Below, piece after piece: positions 1 to 8,644 of a stretch of DNA of 37,184 bases; position 1 is the first letter of the stretch; each line of letters begins with the position of its first letter. A model generated the notes under the pieces. That model was not told where the DNA came from, ran no database searches, and worked only from the letters and a program-made list of their open reading frames with translations. Both the position numbers and the translations under genes were made by a program. Source of the DNA: CAZIRO01 sp964541595 (GTDB lineage Bacteria; Acidobacteriota; HRBIN11); NCBI GenBank assembly GCA_964541595.1, contig CAZIRO010000005.1, positions 1 to 37,184 of the forward strand, given 5' to 3'.

Positions 1-1057
1 ACTGGAACAGTTGAACGCCTGGGTGGACGCACGGATGCGCGTCTATCGCGGTCGTCCCGGTGTGCATGTACTCGTCGGCCTGACGGATTCCATGTGGAAC
101 CGCGGGGAACCCGACCCGTTCCGCAGCCTGCAGGGGGGTGATTTCGAAAAGATCGAACACCATATCGCGTATGTCCGGACGCACTATCCGGAAGTGGAAT
201 TCGTTACGGCCGGTGAGGCGACGATCGCATTCCTGGACTACTACACGCCGGTTCCCGTGGCACTGGCTGTGGAGATCGCACGTGTCGCCGACGACGGTAC
301 ATGGATGGAATGTCCGATCCTGATCCTGGGTCAGGGAATTCCCTTACGGCCGGACCGTCCGATCGAGGTGACGCTCCAGGCACCGCATTTCATCGATCCG
401 GAAGAACTGCAGTGCATGCACGTGCTCCATTATGGCCGACCGGTGGCTACCGTGCGGCCGCCCTGGCCCGGGGACCGGTTGCCCGAAATCACGTTCCCGG
501 CGACCGCACGCGGTGGATATACGCTCCGGGTGGATCTCGCACCGCCATGGCCGCCGGATTTCGTGGAAAAAGTCCGGCGCCGCGTGCACCTCCGACGTCG
601 ACGGGAACAGGAACTGGGTACGTTCCGGCGGATCGTCCCGGATACATCCGTACTGTTTCAACTGCGCCGTCCCCGGTGCCTGGGAAAAACCGCAGGGAAC
701 CCGGACCGGTTGCAACCCGGTGACCGGTGGGACTGGTGGTTTTCCGCCGACCTGTTCCAGTTCATGGCACATCCCATTGGGGACCGGTCCGCCACAATTG
801 GACACAGTTATCACGTGTACGGGATCCTGCCCATGGCACTGGCCGTATATGCCACCTTACAGACGTTTGGCATACAGTATCACGCGGAACGGGTGGACAC
901 GCAGTGGATTCGCCCCACATTCGGTCGTGCAGATTTCCGGGTGCAGTGTCAGATCACACGCATGGAAGACCGGACGCTGGACGTTCGCAACGACGTCTGG
1001 GAAGGAACCCGCCATATCGTCCGTGTGGATATGCACCTGGTCCGCCGGGATGCATGA
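1..1057 (+). CDS. C-terminal part of an unidentified protein (deacetylase-like start, possible hotdog-fold end)
   Basis: The reading frame is open to the left edge, so this is a 3' fragment; a TTG at 11 is not needed as a start. About 350 residues are visible. The first ~80 residues (GVHVLVGLTDSMW, then VEFVTAGEA and FLDYYTP) resemble the last strands and helices of polysaccharide deacetylase-like (NodB/GH57 barrel) proteins. The middle looks like a beta-sandwich. The last ~110 residues (from about ATIGHSY to the end, with a 'WIRPTFGRADFRVQ' strand) resemble a hotdog-fold, MaoC-like domain. These assignments come from pattern only and are weak; the combination would be unusual. It is followed by a 138-bp gap before the secreted oxidase on the same strand. 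Function is not assigned. Confidence 0.5.
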   Translation, partial: LEQLNAWVDARMRVYRGRPGVHVLVGLTDSMWNRGEPDPFRSLQGGDFEKIEHHIAYVRTHYPEVEFVTAGEATIAFLDYYTPVPVALAVEIARVADDGTWMECPILILGQGIPLRPDRPIEVTLQAPHFIDPEELQCMHVLHYGRPVATVRPPWPGDRLPEITFPATARGGYTLRVDLAPPWPPDFVEKVRRRVHLRRRREQELGTFRRIVPDTSVLFQLRRPRCLGKTAGNPDRLQPGDRWDWWFSADLFQFMAHPIGDRSATIGHSYHVYGILPMALAVYATLQTFGIQYHAERVDTQWIRPTFGRADFRVQCQITRMEDRTLDVRNDVWEGTRHIVRVDMHLVRRDA

Positions 1058-1195
1058 CCCCTTCTGAAAAGAAGCCACTATTCCCAGGGTAATCATGACC
1101 TCGCACGGTTGCTCACTCTGCATGAAAGAAACTTTTCTGTGAGTCAGGGATTAAAAGTATGAAACATGAACCATTCTCACCCATTCGGAGGAGCC

Positions 1196-2629
1196 ATGTA
1201 TCGCCGCATTTTTGTTCCCGCTATCTGGGTCATCCTCACCACGATCGTGGGAATCAACAGCGTCGACCCGCTTCTTACAGGACAGACCCGGGCCGCCTCT
1301 CCATGTGATCACGTGCAGGGATATTGGGAACCCATACCCCACGTGCCGGTGAAGACCATTTCCGCTGCTCTCCTGCCGACCGGGAAGGTGCTCATGTTCC
1401 CGGGACACGTTCACGTGCTCTGGGATCCCACCACGGGGACGTTTACCGGTCCGATATTTTCGCAAACGAACCTGTTCTGCGCGGGCCTGGCCATGATGGC
1501 GGATGGTCGATTGATCGCTGTCGGGGGACATTACGGGGCAGGTGGCGAAGGCGGAGAGTTCAAAGGACTCCGCAGTGCAGAAATCTTTGATCCCTGGACC
1601 CACCGATGGACGCGCACACGAGATATGATGGCCGGCCGATGGTACCCGACAGCCATCACGCTTGCGGACGGTCGAGTCATGGCCATTGCGGGACTGCAAG
1701 GTTCAACCACACCCAATCGAACGGTGGAGATCTTCGATCCCCTGACGCACACCTGGCAACGGCTCAGAGAACTGCCGAAAGACATTGCCACAACGTTTCC
1801 CTTCACGGCCGTGATTCCCAACGGACAGGTGCTGATCTACGGACCGCAACCGCCCACATATATGCTCGATCCCGCCACCGGACAGATGCAATTCGTCGCG
1901 GAGATGACCGAAAGCCACGGCGGCGCAGCACAGGCCGTGGTCGATGGAACGACCGGACAGGTGATCGTGATCGGCGGTACCGCATGGGGGAACATACTCA
2001 ACACGGTGGTGACGTTCCTGCCCGCACAACGGCGATGGATCCAGTTGCCGTCCATGCGGTTTCCCCGACATCACCCCAATGTGGTGCTGCTTCCCAGCGG
2101 ACAGATCCTGGTCATCGGTGGACACCAGACCTCATCGCATCAGGAAGATGAAGAAGTTGTCCGGGTGCCCGAACTCTATCTCCCGAACGCGCGCATGTGG
2201 TGTCCCCAGGGGGAAACGCTGTATCCCCACGGATACCATTCCGTCGCCCTGTTGCTTCCCGACGGTCGTGTGCTCGCTGCCGGTCCGGAGAAGGTCGCTG
2301 AGGTCTACTATCCCTGGTACTTCTTTACCGACAGCCGTCCGGAGATCGTGTGGGCACCGGATACGATCGCCTATGCGACCCCCTTTACTGTCGAGTTTGC
2401 CACGCAACACCCGATCGATCGGATCGTACTGATTCGCCTCGGCAGCGTGACCCATTCGATCAACACGGATCAGCGATACCTCGAACTTCCATTTGAAATT
2501 GTGTCCGAAGGAGAAGCACTGGTCACCGCACCGGAGACGCCCGCGCAGGCACCGCCCGGGTACTACCTGATATTCGCGGTCAACCGAAAGGATGTGCCGT
2601 CGACCGGAAAGATCCTGTGGCTTCGTTGA
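1196..2629 (+). CDS. secreted galactose oxidase-like copper radical oxidase (kelch propeller)
   Basis: 477 residues. The start at 1196 is chosen over an in-frame ATG at 1166 because GGAGGAG sits just upstream and the protein then opens with a Sec-type signal (Arg-rich start, hydrophobic residues 5-20). The body has repeated kelch blades (GRLIAVGG, GRVMAIAG, GQVLIYG, GQILVIGG, GRVLAAG) and ends in a galactose-oxidase early-set (DUF1929-like) domain. The copper/radical ligands of this family can all be placed: Cys95 (FCAG) and Tyr150 (RWYPT) for the Tyr-Cys cofactor, Tyr347-His348 (YHSVALLLPDG) and His420 (VTHS). The position of the stacking Trp of galactose oxidase is Gln168. Family members oxidise primary alcohols or aldehydes with O2, giving H2O2, outside the membrane. 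The substrate here is unknown. No partner gene is adjacent. Confidence 0.85.
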   Translation: MYRRIFVPAIWVILTTIVGINSVDPLLTGQTRAASPCDHVQGYWEPIPHVPVKTISAALLPTGKVLMFPGHVHVLWDPTTGTFTGPIFSQTNLFCAGLAMMADGRLIAVGGHYGAGGEGGEFKGLRSAEIFDPWTHRWTRTRDMMAGRWYPTAITLADGRVMAIAGLQGSTTPNRTVEIFDPLTHTWQRLRELPKDIATTFPFTAVIPNGQVLIYGPQPPTYMLDPATGQMQFVAEMTESHGGAAQAVVDGTTGQVIVIGGTAWGNILNTVVTFLPAQRRWIQLPSMRFPRHHPNVVLLPSGQILVIGGHQTSSHQEDEEVVRVPELYLPNARMWCPQGETLYPHGYHSVALLLPDGRVLAAGPEKVAEVYYPWYFFTDSRPEIVWAPDTIAYATPFTVEFATQHPIDRIVLIRLGSVTHSINTDQRYLELPFEIVSEGEALVTAPETPAQAPPGYYLIFAVNRKDVPSTGKILWLR

Positions 2630-2745
2630 TACCGGGACCCGGGGAGTCCGGTGTTCTGCAGGGACACACCGCTCCCGTACCCCGACCACACAACGGTACC
2701 GCGCGGCGCACACCCCCCGTCGGGTTCCGTCGCAACCATGACCAG

Positions 2746-2767
2746 GGGCGAGCGACCGAGCTCGCCC
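2746..2767 (+). repeat. GGGCGACC-family hairpin, variant with compensating changes
   Basis: GGGCGAGC (2746-2753), loop GACCGA, GCTCGCCC (2760-2767), followed by GGTCATGA. The stem differs from the other copies (GGGCGACC/GGTCGCCC) at matched positions on both arms, so pairing is kept. The flanking GGTCATG is shared with the copies near 14.9 kb and 18.8 kb. Confidence 0.65.
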
Positions 2768-2813
2768 GGTCATGATGGCATCATGGACCTGGCGGTGGCC
2801 GTTGAAGTGCACC

Positions 2814-2934
2814 GTCTTCCGTTGCCGGTCACCGGTCGAAGGGGGATATTGTATTCTTTTCCCATCTCTGTGGACTCCGTGTCTCCGTGGTGCAATGATC
2901 CTGCGTATATCGCGGGGTCCATCGAGACCCCCTG
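2814..2934 (+). repeat. long inverted repeat, copy A (CACGGAG element)
   Basis: About 120 bp matching the reverse complement of 36835-36964, with roughly 10% differences. It contains the 9-bp-phased segment read as CACGGAG/CACAGAG on the other strand, with three units here and four in the far copy, followed by a shared core ending near TCGATGGACC. Similar 'CACGGAGACACGGAG' elements occur in many bacterial genomes; no function is known to me. Confidence 0.75.
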
Positions 2935-3023
2935 CCCCGACCCCAAGGACGATTGCATTGCCGAATGATGGCGCTTCCGGCAAAATATCCCCGATGCAGG
3001 ACCGTGCCTTCAGGAGGTGGTGT

Positions 3024-4532
3024 ATGCAAAAACACGGTAACTACATCGGGGGAGAATGGGTCGCGCCCGTGGACGGCGAGTATATTGAAAACCGCAATCC
3101 GGCAGATACGCGGGAACTCATCGGATTGTTTCCGAAATCGACACGCGCGGATGTGGACCGGGCGGTGGAAGCCGCCCGGGAAGCGTATCCGAAATGGCGC
3201 CGGATCCCCCCACCCAAACGGGCCGAGATCCTGTACCGCGTGGCACAGCGGTTGATCGAATTGAAGGAAACGATTGCCCGGGATATGACCCGCGAGAACG
3301 GGAAAATCCTTGAAGAAACCCGCGGAGATGTTCAGGAAGCCATTGATATGGGGTTCTTCATCGCCGGTGAAGGCCGTCGGTTGCACGGGTATACCACTAC
3401 GGCCGAGCTGCCGAACAAGTTTGCGTACTGTATTCGCGTGCCCATTGGCGTTGCGGTGGTCATCACCGCATGGAACTTCCCGGTTGCCGTGCCGTCATGG
3501 AAGATCTTCCCCGCGCTGGTCTGTGGCAATACGGTGATCTTCAAACCCTCTGAAGAGACGCCGCTCTCCGCCGAACATTTTGTGCGCGTGTTTGAGGAGT
3601 GCGGTCTGCCACCGGGTGTATTGAACCTCGTGCAGGGGTATGGACCGGAAGCCGGACAGGCACTGTGCGAACACCCGGGAACAGACATTCTGGCGTTCAC
3701 AGGATCCACGGAAGTCGGCCGGCAGATCGCGGAGATCGGCGCCCGCATGTATAAACGGGTGTCCCTGGAAATGGGCGGCAAAAACCCGATCATCGTCATG
3801 GACGATACCGATGTCACGTTCGCTATTCAGGGGTGCATCTGGGGCGCGTTCGGTACGAGCGGTCAGCGGTGTACGGCGGCGAGTCGTTTGATTGTGCATA
3901 AACGTATTTACAATCGGTTTGTGCAGGAATTTGTGGACCGTGCAAAGGCCATCCGCGTGGGGAACGGTCTGGATCCTGAGACAGAAATGGGCCCGATCAT
4001 CAACGAAACGCAGTTGCGCAAGATCGAGCATTACGTGGAACTCGGTCAGCAGGAAGGCGCGCGCTTGCTGTGCGGCGGGTACCGGCTGACCGAGGGGGAC
4101 CTGAAGTACGGGTACTTCTACGCACCGACCGTGTTCGCTGATGTCGATCCGCAGATGCAGATCGCCCAGGACGAGATCTTCGGACCCGTGGTATGTATCA
4201 TCCCGTTCGATACGCTGGAAGAAGCCATCGAGATCGCCAACTCGGTCCGATACGGACTCTCTTCCGCCATCTACACGCAGGACGTCAACAGGGCGATGAT
4301 CGCGGTCCAGGAACTGCAAGCCGGGATCACCTATATCAATGCACCGTCCATCGGAGCGGAAATCCACCTGCCATTCGGAGGGGTCAAACAGACCGGAAAC
4401 GGTCACCGGGAGGGTGGCACCCAGGTGCTGGACATTTTCTCCGAATGGAAAGCCGTGTACATCGACTACAGCGGTCGGCTGCAACGGGCACAGATCGATA
4501 CGGACCGTATCGTGCGGGTACAGGAGTCGTGA
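3024..4532 (+). CDS. NAD(P)-dependent aldehyde dehydrogenase
   Basis: 502 residues from ATG 3024, chosen because AGGAGG lies just upstream; the frame extends to 2772 only through repeat DNA. It is full length for the ALDH superfamily. Motifs: AWNFP (oxyanion Asn), FTGSTEVG (cofactor loop), LEMGGKNP with general base Glu249, GQRCTA with nucleophile Cys283 (34 residues after the Glu, the family spacing), and EIFGPV. The C-terminal INAPSIGAE and LPFGGVK..GNGHREGG segments resemble ALDH7 (aminoadipate semialdehyde dehydrogenase)-like and archaeal/Thermus ALDHs. It oxidises an aldehyde to the acid; the substrate cannot be fixed. It lies 74 bp before the YjbQ gene. A link to lysine breakdown is possible but unproven. 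Confidence 0.9.
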   Translation: MQKHGNYIGGEWVAPVDGEYIENRNPADTRELIGLFPKSTRADVDRAVEAAREAYPKWRRIPPPKRAEILYRVAQRLIELKETIARDMTRENGKILEETRGDVQEAIDMGFFIAGEGRRLHGYTTTAELPNKFAYCIRVPIGVAVVITAWNFPVAVPSWKIFPALVCGNTVIFKPSEETPLSAEHFVRVFEECGLPPGVLNLVQGYGPEAGQALCEHPGTDILAFTGSTEVGRQIAEIGARMYKRVSLEMGGKNPIIVMDDTDVTFAIQGCIWGAFGTSGQRCTAASRLIVHKRIYNRFVQEFVDRAKAIRVGNGLDPETEMGPIINETQLRKIEHYVELGQQEGARLLCGGYRLTEGDLKYGYFYAPTVFADVDPQMQIAQDEIFGPVVCIIPFDTLEEAIEIANSVRYGLSSAIYTQDVNRAMIAVQELQAGITYINAPSIGAEIHLPFGGVKQTGNGHREGGTQVLDIFSEWKAVYIDYSGRLQRAQIDTDRIVRVQES

Positions 4533-4606
4533 ATCACTCCGGGGTCAGGTGCCGGGGATCTTCCCCGACCGGTGCACCTGCGTTTCTCTGCGATGGAGGG
4601 AAAACT

Positions 4607-5023
4607 GTGCGGGTTTATGGGTTTACCATTGAAATCGATACACCGGCAGAATCCGTGGTGGACATCACCGACCAGGTGGCCGATCAGGTCCGTGCGTCCG
4701 GCATTCAGGAAGGGTTCGTCGTGTTATTCGCCCAGGGATCGACCTGCGCGCTGTCCACTATGGAATACGAACCCGGCCTGAAAAAAGACATCTTTTACGT
4801 GATGGAACGGATCGCGCCCCGGGATTATGACTATGCGCATCACCAAACATGGAACGACGGCAACGGCCGCAGTCACGTCCGTGCGACCACAGTCGGTCCT
4901 TCTTTGACCATCACGATTTCCCGCGGTCGACTGGACGTCGGCACGTGGCAACAGATCGTGTATTTCAACTTCGACATCCGGCCACGACGCCGCAAAGTGA
5001 TCGGAAAAATCATGGGCGAATAA
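4607..5023 (+). CDS. YjbQ/UPF0047 family protein
   Basis: 138 residues, the usual family length. The start is the GTG at 4607, preceded by GGAGGG; the frame stays open upstream but that part is a shadow of the ALDH gene. The family signature is complete: Gly-Ser-Thr-Cys-Ala strand (residues ~43-48), TMEYEPGLKKD, then HHQTW, DGNGRSH, GPSLT, GTWQQIV and FDIRPRRR. His and Asp in the HxxxW.DGNG.SH segment line the metal/active site in known structures. Members have weak thiamine-phosphate synthase activity; the physiological role is unsettled. It probably shares a transcript with the upstream ALDH. Confidence 0.85.
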   Translation: MRVYGFTIEIDTPAESVVDITDQVADQVRASGIQEGFVVLFAQGSTCALSTMEYEPGLKKDIFYVMERIAPRDYDYAHHQTWNDGNGRSHVRATTVGPSLTITISRGRLDVGTWQQIVYFNFDIRPRRRKVIGKIMGE

Positions 5024-5027
5024 AAAG

Positions 5028-5107
5028 AGATTGCGAATTTCGGATTGGGGATTGCGAATGGGATATCCAACCAATCCGAAATCCGCCGTTCAAAATCCGA
5101 AATTCTT
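5028..5107. repeat. AATTTCGGATT palindromic element
   Basis: AT-richer block between the YjbQ stop and the symporter start. It has GAATTTCGGATT on one side and its complement (AATCCGAAAT, AATCCGAAATTC) on the other, around a central GGATATCC palindrome. A related palindromic block lies at 32613-32691. It can fold into a long stem, so it may serve as a terminator or processing site for the ALDH-yjbQ transcript; that is inference. Confidence 0.6.
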
Positions 5108-5122
5108 TCCAGTTGCTTTACG

Positions 5123-6484
5123 ATGTGGACCTGGGGGTTACTGGGCGCGTACACACTGGTTCTCCTTCTGATCGGGTGGCGCGGTCGCCGTCGGCTGCAC
5201 GATACAGCGGAAGCGTTCTTTCTTGCGGATCGGCAACTCAGCGCATGGGTGGCTGCGGGGTCTCTCCTGGCGAGCTGGTTCGGCGCGGCTTCGACGATCG
5301 CCACGTATGAAGACGCGCTGCAGCACGGGTTTTCCGCGTTCGGATGGATCGGTCTGCCGACGGTCCTCACCGTACTCATTCTTGCGATGGCGGCGCCGTG
5401 GATCCGGAGTCTGCCCACGGTATCCACACCGGATCTGCTGGCCATGCGGTACGGTACCGTATACGGCCATTTCGTCCGCGGGGTGCTGGTCGCCTATATG
5501 GTCGGACTGGCCGCTTCCCAGGCGGTTGCACTCGGTCTATTGCTCCGGGACTGGACCGGCATGGGGTATACCGCCGGGGTACTGTGCGGACTCGCCATTG
5601 TGGTGACATACGCTGCTGTGGGCGGATACCTGTCCGTGGTCATTACGGATTGGCTTCAGTGGTTGCTCATTCTCGGTTTCCTCGGACTTCTCTGGGGGAT
5701 CGCCTGGCCCGTGCGCACCCATGTGGCCCATCCCGTGCCGACTTCTCCGGGTGAACTCGTCCGATCCACGCATCTCTGGTCCACCCTGTCGTTTACCATC
5801 GCCTGGAGTATCTCTCCCATCGGCTGGCAACGTATTGCATCCGTGCGTGATCCCCGCCACGTGCGCACCATGATGGTGATCGTCGCGGGCGTATTTTTGA
5901 TTGCCTACCTGCTGGTCGTTCTTCCGGGAGCATGGTGGGGAGGCACACATCCGGGAACGCATCGGCTGGGCACCGTGCTGCGCATCTCCCTGTCACAGCC
6001 CGTATTTGCCCTGGCGATGCTGGCGCTGACGGCCGCCGTGATGTCCACGCTGGATGCCGCCCTGAATACCGGTGTATATATGATCGCCGCGCTGATCCGT
6101 ATCCGGCGCCGCGCGTTCGGATATGCCCTGGCCACGCTGGCACTCGCCGTCTGCACCGGATGGATCGCGCTGGCCCATCGGAATATCATTCGTGCGCTCG
6201 GGCTCAGCAGCGAGATCCTGGTCGTGACCATCGCCGTTCCGATCGTACTGCTGCGATGGCCGAAATGGACCCACCCGTGGGGCGCATGGGCGTGCACGTT
6301 TGTTGGTGCCGGTATTGCCGCAGCCGAATACATCGGCGGAACACGATTGCCGCCGGCGTTGCAATGGCCGCATGGGATCCCCTGGGGACTGACGTTGAGT
6401 GGCATATGCTACGCGGTCGGTACCTGGTTGGGACGTCGATACCACCGCCCCGCAGGGGTTGACTCCCCGACCGTCACGCAATAG
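5123..6484 (+). CDS. sodium:solute symporter (SSS family)
   Basis: 453 residues with about 12 hydrophobic segments. Family marks: FFLADRQL near residue 35, SLLASWFGAAST, an AVGGYLSVVITDWLQW helix, and AAVMSTLDAALNTG near residue 315 (the Na-site segment). The start at 5123 opens directly into the first membrane helix; the frame upstream runs through the palindromic repeat and is not favoured. No strong ribosome site is visible. It would import a small solute (sugar, amino acid, carboxylate or similar) using a sodium gradient across the inner membrane; the substrate is not predictable. The ABC ATPase gene follows after 32 bp. Confidence 0.88.
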   Translation: MWTWGLLGAYTLVLLLIGWRGRRRLHDTAEAFFLADRQLSAWVAAGSLLASWFGAASTIATYEDALQHGFSAFGWIGLPTVLTVLILAMAAPWIRSLPTVSTPDLLAMRYGTVYGHFVRGVLVAYMVGLAASQAVALGLLLRDWTGMGYTAGVLCGLAIVVTYAAVGGYLSVVITDWLQWLLILGFLGLLWGIAWPVRTHVAHPVPTSPGELVRSTHLWSTLSFTIAWSISPIGWQRIASVRDPRHVRTMMVIVAGVFLIAYLLVVLPGAWWGGTHPGTHRLGTVLRISLSQPVFALAMLALTAAVMSTLDAALNTGVYMIAALIRIRRRAFGYALATLALAVCTGWIALAHRNIIRALGLSSEILVVTIAVPIVLLRWPKWTHPWGAWACTFVGAGIAAAEYIGGTRLPPALQWPHGIPWGLTLSGICYAVGTWLGRRYHRPAGVDSPTVTQ

Positions 6485-6516
6485 CGTGAACCCGAACTGC
6501 ATATCCGGACGGTTCC

Positions 6517-7497
6517 ATGACGCATGCACCGATCCTGCAGGTGGAATCTCTGAGTAAACGGTTTCCCGTGCGCAGCGGTTGGCGAAAACCTCCGCTCTGG
6601 GTGGAGGCTGTTCGTCATGTATCGTTCTCACTTGCACGCGGGGAAACCCTGGGGATCATCGGTGAAAGCGGTTGCGGTAAGACCACACTGGCGCGGTGTA
6701 TCCTGCGTCTGATCGAACCGGATACCGGGACCATCCGATTGCTCGGGGAAGACTTTCGCGCACTGCAGGGCCGCGCCCTGCGCGCATTCCGCCGGCACAT
6801 GCAAATGGTCTTCCAGGACCCCACCCGATCGCTCAATCCGCGCATGACCGTGGCCGCATGCATCGCCGAACCGATGCGCATTCACCGGATACCCGCCCGT
6901 CAGATTCGAGCACGCGTCGCCGCGCTCCTCGAACAGGTCGGTTTGCCTGCATCGTTGCTGCATCGTTATCCGGATGAACTGAGCGGTGGCCAGCGCCAGC
7001 GGGTGGCCATCGCCCGCGCACTGGCACTCGATCCGGAAGTCGTGGTCTGCGATGAAGTGACCGCCGCGCTGGATCCCTCCGTACAGGCCCAGATTCTGAA
7101 CCTGTTGCTGGATATCCAGGATCAACGAAAGGTGAGTTACATTTTTATCGGTCATCAACTGTCCGTGGTGCGACACATCAGTCACCGCGTGGCCGTGATG
7201 TATATGGGAGAATTCGTGGAACTCGCGCCGGCCGACCATCTCACCCGTGATCCGCTGCACCCGTATACACAGATCCTGCTGGATGCGGAACCGGTACCCG
7301 ATCCCGCACGCCGCTCGCGGCCCCGGAAATGGCCCATCGGTGAGGTCCCTTCGGCGATTCACCGTCCGTCCGGATGTCCGTTTCATCCACGTTGCCCGAT
7401 CGCCGAACCGGTCTGTCGGGAAGTGGTGCCGACCCTAGTGGAACATCATCCCGGTCACTGGGTCGCCTGTCACCTGGTACCACCGTTCTCCCACTGA
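6517..7497 (+). CDS. Opp/Dpp-type ABC transporter ATP-binding protein
   Basis: 326 residues. Walker A GESGCGKTT at ~49-57, Q-loop region (MVFQDP), signature LSGGQRQR at 155, Walker B ending in Asp179-Glu180, and H-loop (GHQLSVV). The C-terminal ~80 residues carry the oligopeptide-transporter extension with conserved cysteines (CPFHPRCP, VCREV), typical of OppF/DppF. This subunit powers uptake of peptides or nickel-like ligands with two permeases, a second ATPase and a binding protein. None of those partners is in the window, so it either serves a transporter encoded elsewhere or is an orphan. Confidence 0.88.
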   Translation: MTHAPILQVESLSKRFPVRSGWRKPPLWVEAVRHVSFSLARGETLGIIGESGCGKTTLARCILRLIEPDTGTIRLLGEDFRALQGRALRAFRRHMQMVFQDPTRSLNPRMTVAACIAEPMRIHRIPARQIRARVAALLEQVGLPASLLHRYPDELSGGQRQRVAIARALALDPEVVVCDEVTAALDPSVQAQILNLLLDIQDQRKVSYIFIGHQLSVVRHISHRVAVMYMGEFVELAPADHLTRDPLHPYTQILLDAEPVPDPARRSRPRKWPIGEVPSAIHRPSGCPFHPRCPIAEPVCREVVPTLVEHHPGHWVACHLVPPFSH

Positions 7498-7510
7498 ATG
7501 CGCCAAAGAC

Positions 7511-7664
7511 CCGGGATCGGGACAGAAAATGGGACAAGGGATGGACCGCGTTCGGGAACACGGCAGAAGTCTCGGGTCCCGGGTGTCAGGAAATCGCCTG
7601 TATGTGTGAATGGACATGCGGTAGCCGACGTGGGACATTCGGTGTCCCGTTTTCCCGTCCCGAT
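7511..7664. repeat. inverted-repeat element with GATCGGGACA ends
   Basis: Between the ATPase and the TOPRIM gene. The left end has GATCGGGACAG then AAAATGGGACA (7511-7535). The right end has the reverse complement form, TGTCCCGTTTTCCCGTCCCGAT (7643-7664). It therefore looks like a ~150-bp non-coding element with ~20-bp imperfect terminal inverted repeats. At 7569-7590 it carries fragments of the 7-bp GGTSTCR tandem repeat seen at 18.7 kb. Lone copies of the end motif occur at 25065, 36812 and 37131. Confidence 0.6.
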
Positions 7665-7684
7665 TTCGGGAAAAGGGGGTTGGA

Positions 7685-8143
7685 CTACTCTCGAACGGGT
7701 TCATAATGCACCACGATAAACAACATCTCATACAGCCGCGCCAGATCTTCAACATGCTGGGTATACGCACCGACCAGCCGCTCAATTTCCCTGCGATACG
7801 TATCGTATGTCCGCCAGTCGGCTTCCAGAAATCGCAATACGCGGCGCCGTAACTGCCGTCCACGTCGGTCCCAGTCAAGCAACAAGATCATCTGGGTATA
7901 GCGCCGGTCGATCCAGCGGCACCGCTCGTAGATGGAAATACCGCCGGCGTGCAGGTGCAGGATTTTACCGGAAACCCCGAGTTTCCGGAGGGCACGTTCA
8001 TCGTTCCGTCCTTCCACGAGGATCGGAACGGCGGTATTGACATGGTTCAGGCGGTCAATCCAGCCGTCCAGTTCGGCGAGTAGCAGCGCCTGTTCCTCAC
8101 GATCGGCGCTGCTGAGAAACTGGAGCCATTGCCGCTTTCCCAT
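7685..8143 (-). CDS. small TOPRIM-domain protein (UPF0292-like)
   Basis: 152 residues. After an N-terminal helix comes PILVEGRNDERALRKLG (TOPRIM Glu motif), then a HAGGIS turn, then ILLLDWDRRGRQLRRRV (TOPRIM DxD motif, Asp-Trp-Asp), then a helical tail with HVEDLARL. This order matches the archaeal UPF0292 group of stand-alone TOPRIM proteins. TOPRIM domains bind Mg2+ and act in primases, topoisomerases and RNA-maturation nucleases (RNase M5-like). The role of this group is not established to my knowledge. The start is the ATG at 8143; no clear ribosome site is visible. It lies downstream of tatA on the same strand. Confidence 0.75.
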   Translation of the reverse strand: MGKRQWLQFLSSADREEQALLLAELDGWIDRLNHVNTAVPILVEGRNDERALRKLGVSGKILHLHAGGISIYERCRWIDRRYTQMILLLDWDRRGRQLRRRVLRFLEADWRTYDTYRREIERLVGAYTQHVEDLARLYEMLFIVVHYEPVRE

Positions 8144-8253
8144 GGTTCAAACACGCGGTGGTGTGAAAGTGAACAACCCGGAACCCGATGTCCGGGGATC
8201 TGGGGTCCGGGATCGACGGAACCCGGTTACCGGGGATCCGACACACGGCACCG

Positions 8254-8448
8254 TCATTTTCCCTCACTGTTCGTGCTCTTCTGCGTCCCCTTTTCGACTT
8301 CTTCTTTTGCCGACTTCAACCCGCGAATGAAGTTGGCCACACCTTCCCCCAGGCCTTTACCGATATCCGCCAGACGACCGGCTCCGAATATCATGAGCAA
8401 AATGAGAAAAATGATGAGTAATTCCCAGATGGATACCGTCTGAAACAT
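8254..8448 (-). CDS. tatA: Sec-independent protein translocase subunit TatA/TatE
   Basis: 64 residues. The start at 8448 is set by CAGGAGG about 6 bases upstream; an in-frame start further out would add an N-terminus not found in the family. One N-terminal membrane helix (residues ~4-20) is followed by the FG hinge motif and an amphipathic helix (RLADIGKGLGEGVANFIRGL), then a Lys/Glu-rich tail. TatA oligomers form the pore that moves folded, twin-arginine-signal proteins across the inner membrane. TatB/TatC are not nearby, as is common. Confidence 0.92.
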   Translation of the reverse strand: MFQTVSIWELLIIFLILLMIFGAGRLADIGKGLGEGVANFIRGLKSAKEEVEKGTQKSTNSEGK

Positions 8449-8580
8449 CGGAACCTCCTGCAGGACCGCATACACACGCGACCCTGTCGTATTCCAGATC
8501 CGTCAGATTAAATATGGCCCCAAATCTATGCGCTGGCAACCGGGGAATGGGGGCGATTTAAAATGTCGAATGAACGTCCA

Positions 8581-8609
8581 TTGTCCAGAATAATGCGTAG
8601 TTGTATACT
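8581..8609 (+). promoter_or_regulatory. sigma70-like promoter of the coiled-coil membrane protein gene
   Basis: TTGTCC (8581-8586), 17-bp spacer, TATACT (8604-8609), about 35 bases before the ATG at 8645. It lies in a locally AT-rich stretch. Confidence 0.6.
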
Positions 8610-8644
8610 ATGTTTGTCTTAACTTCCCTCTTCAGAGGCACACA

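Larger units (their letters stand above)
2630..3023. repeat. 394-bp intergenic region holding repeat elements
   Basis: No gene is supported here. It holds a hairpin of the GGGCGACC family (2746-2767) and the left member of a long inverted repeat (2814-2934) whose partner is at 36835-36964. An apparent extension of the aldehyde dehydrogenase frame back to 2772 runs through this repeat DNA and is not considered coding. Confidence 0.7.

Noticed and set aside
2772..3023. 84-residue N-terminal extension of the aldehyde dehydrogenase
   Set aside because: It translates repeat DNA also found at 36.9 kb, and a strong ribosome site precedes ATG 3024.
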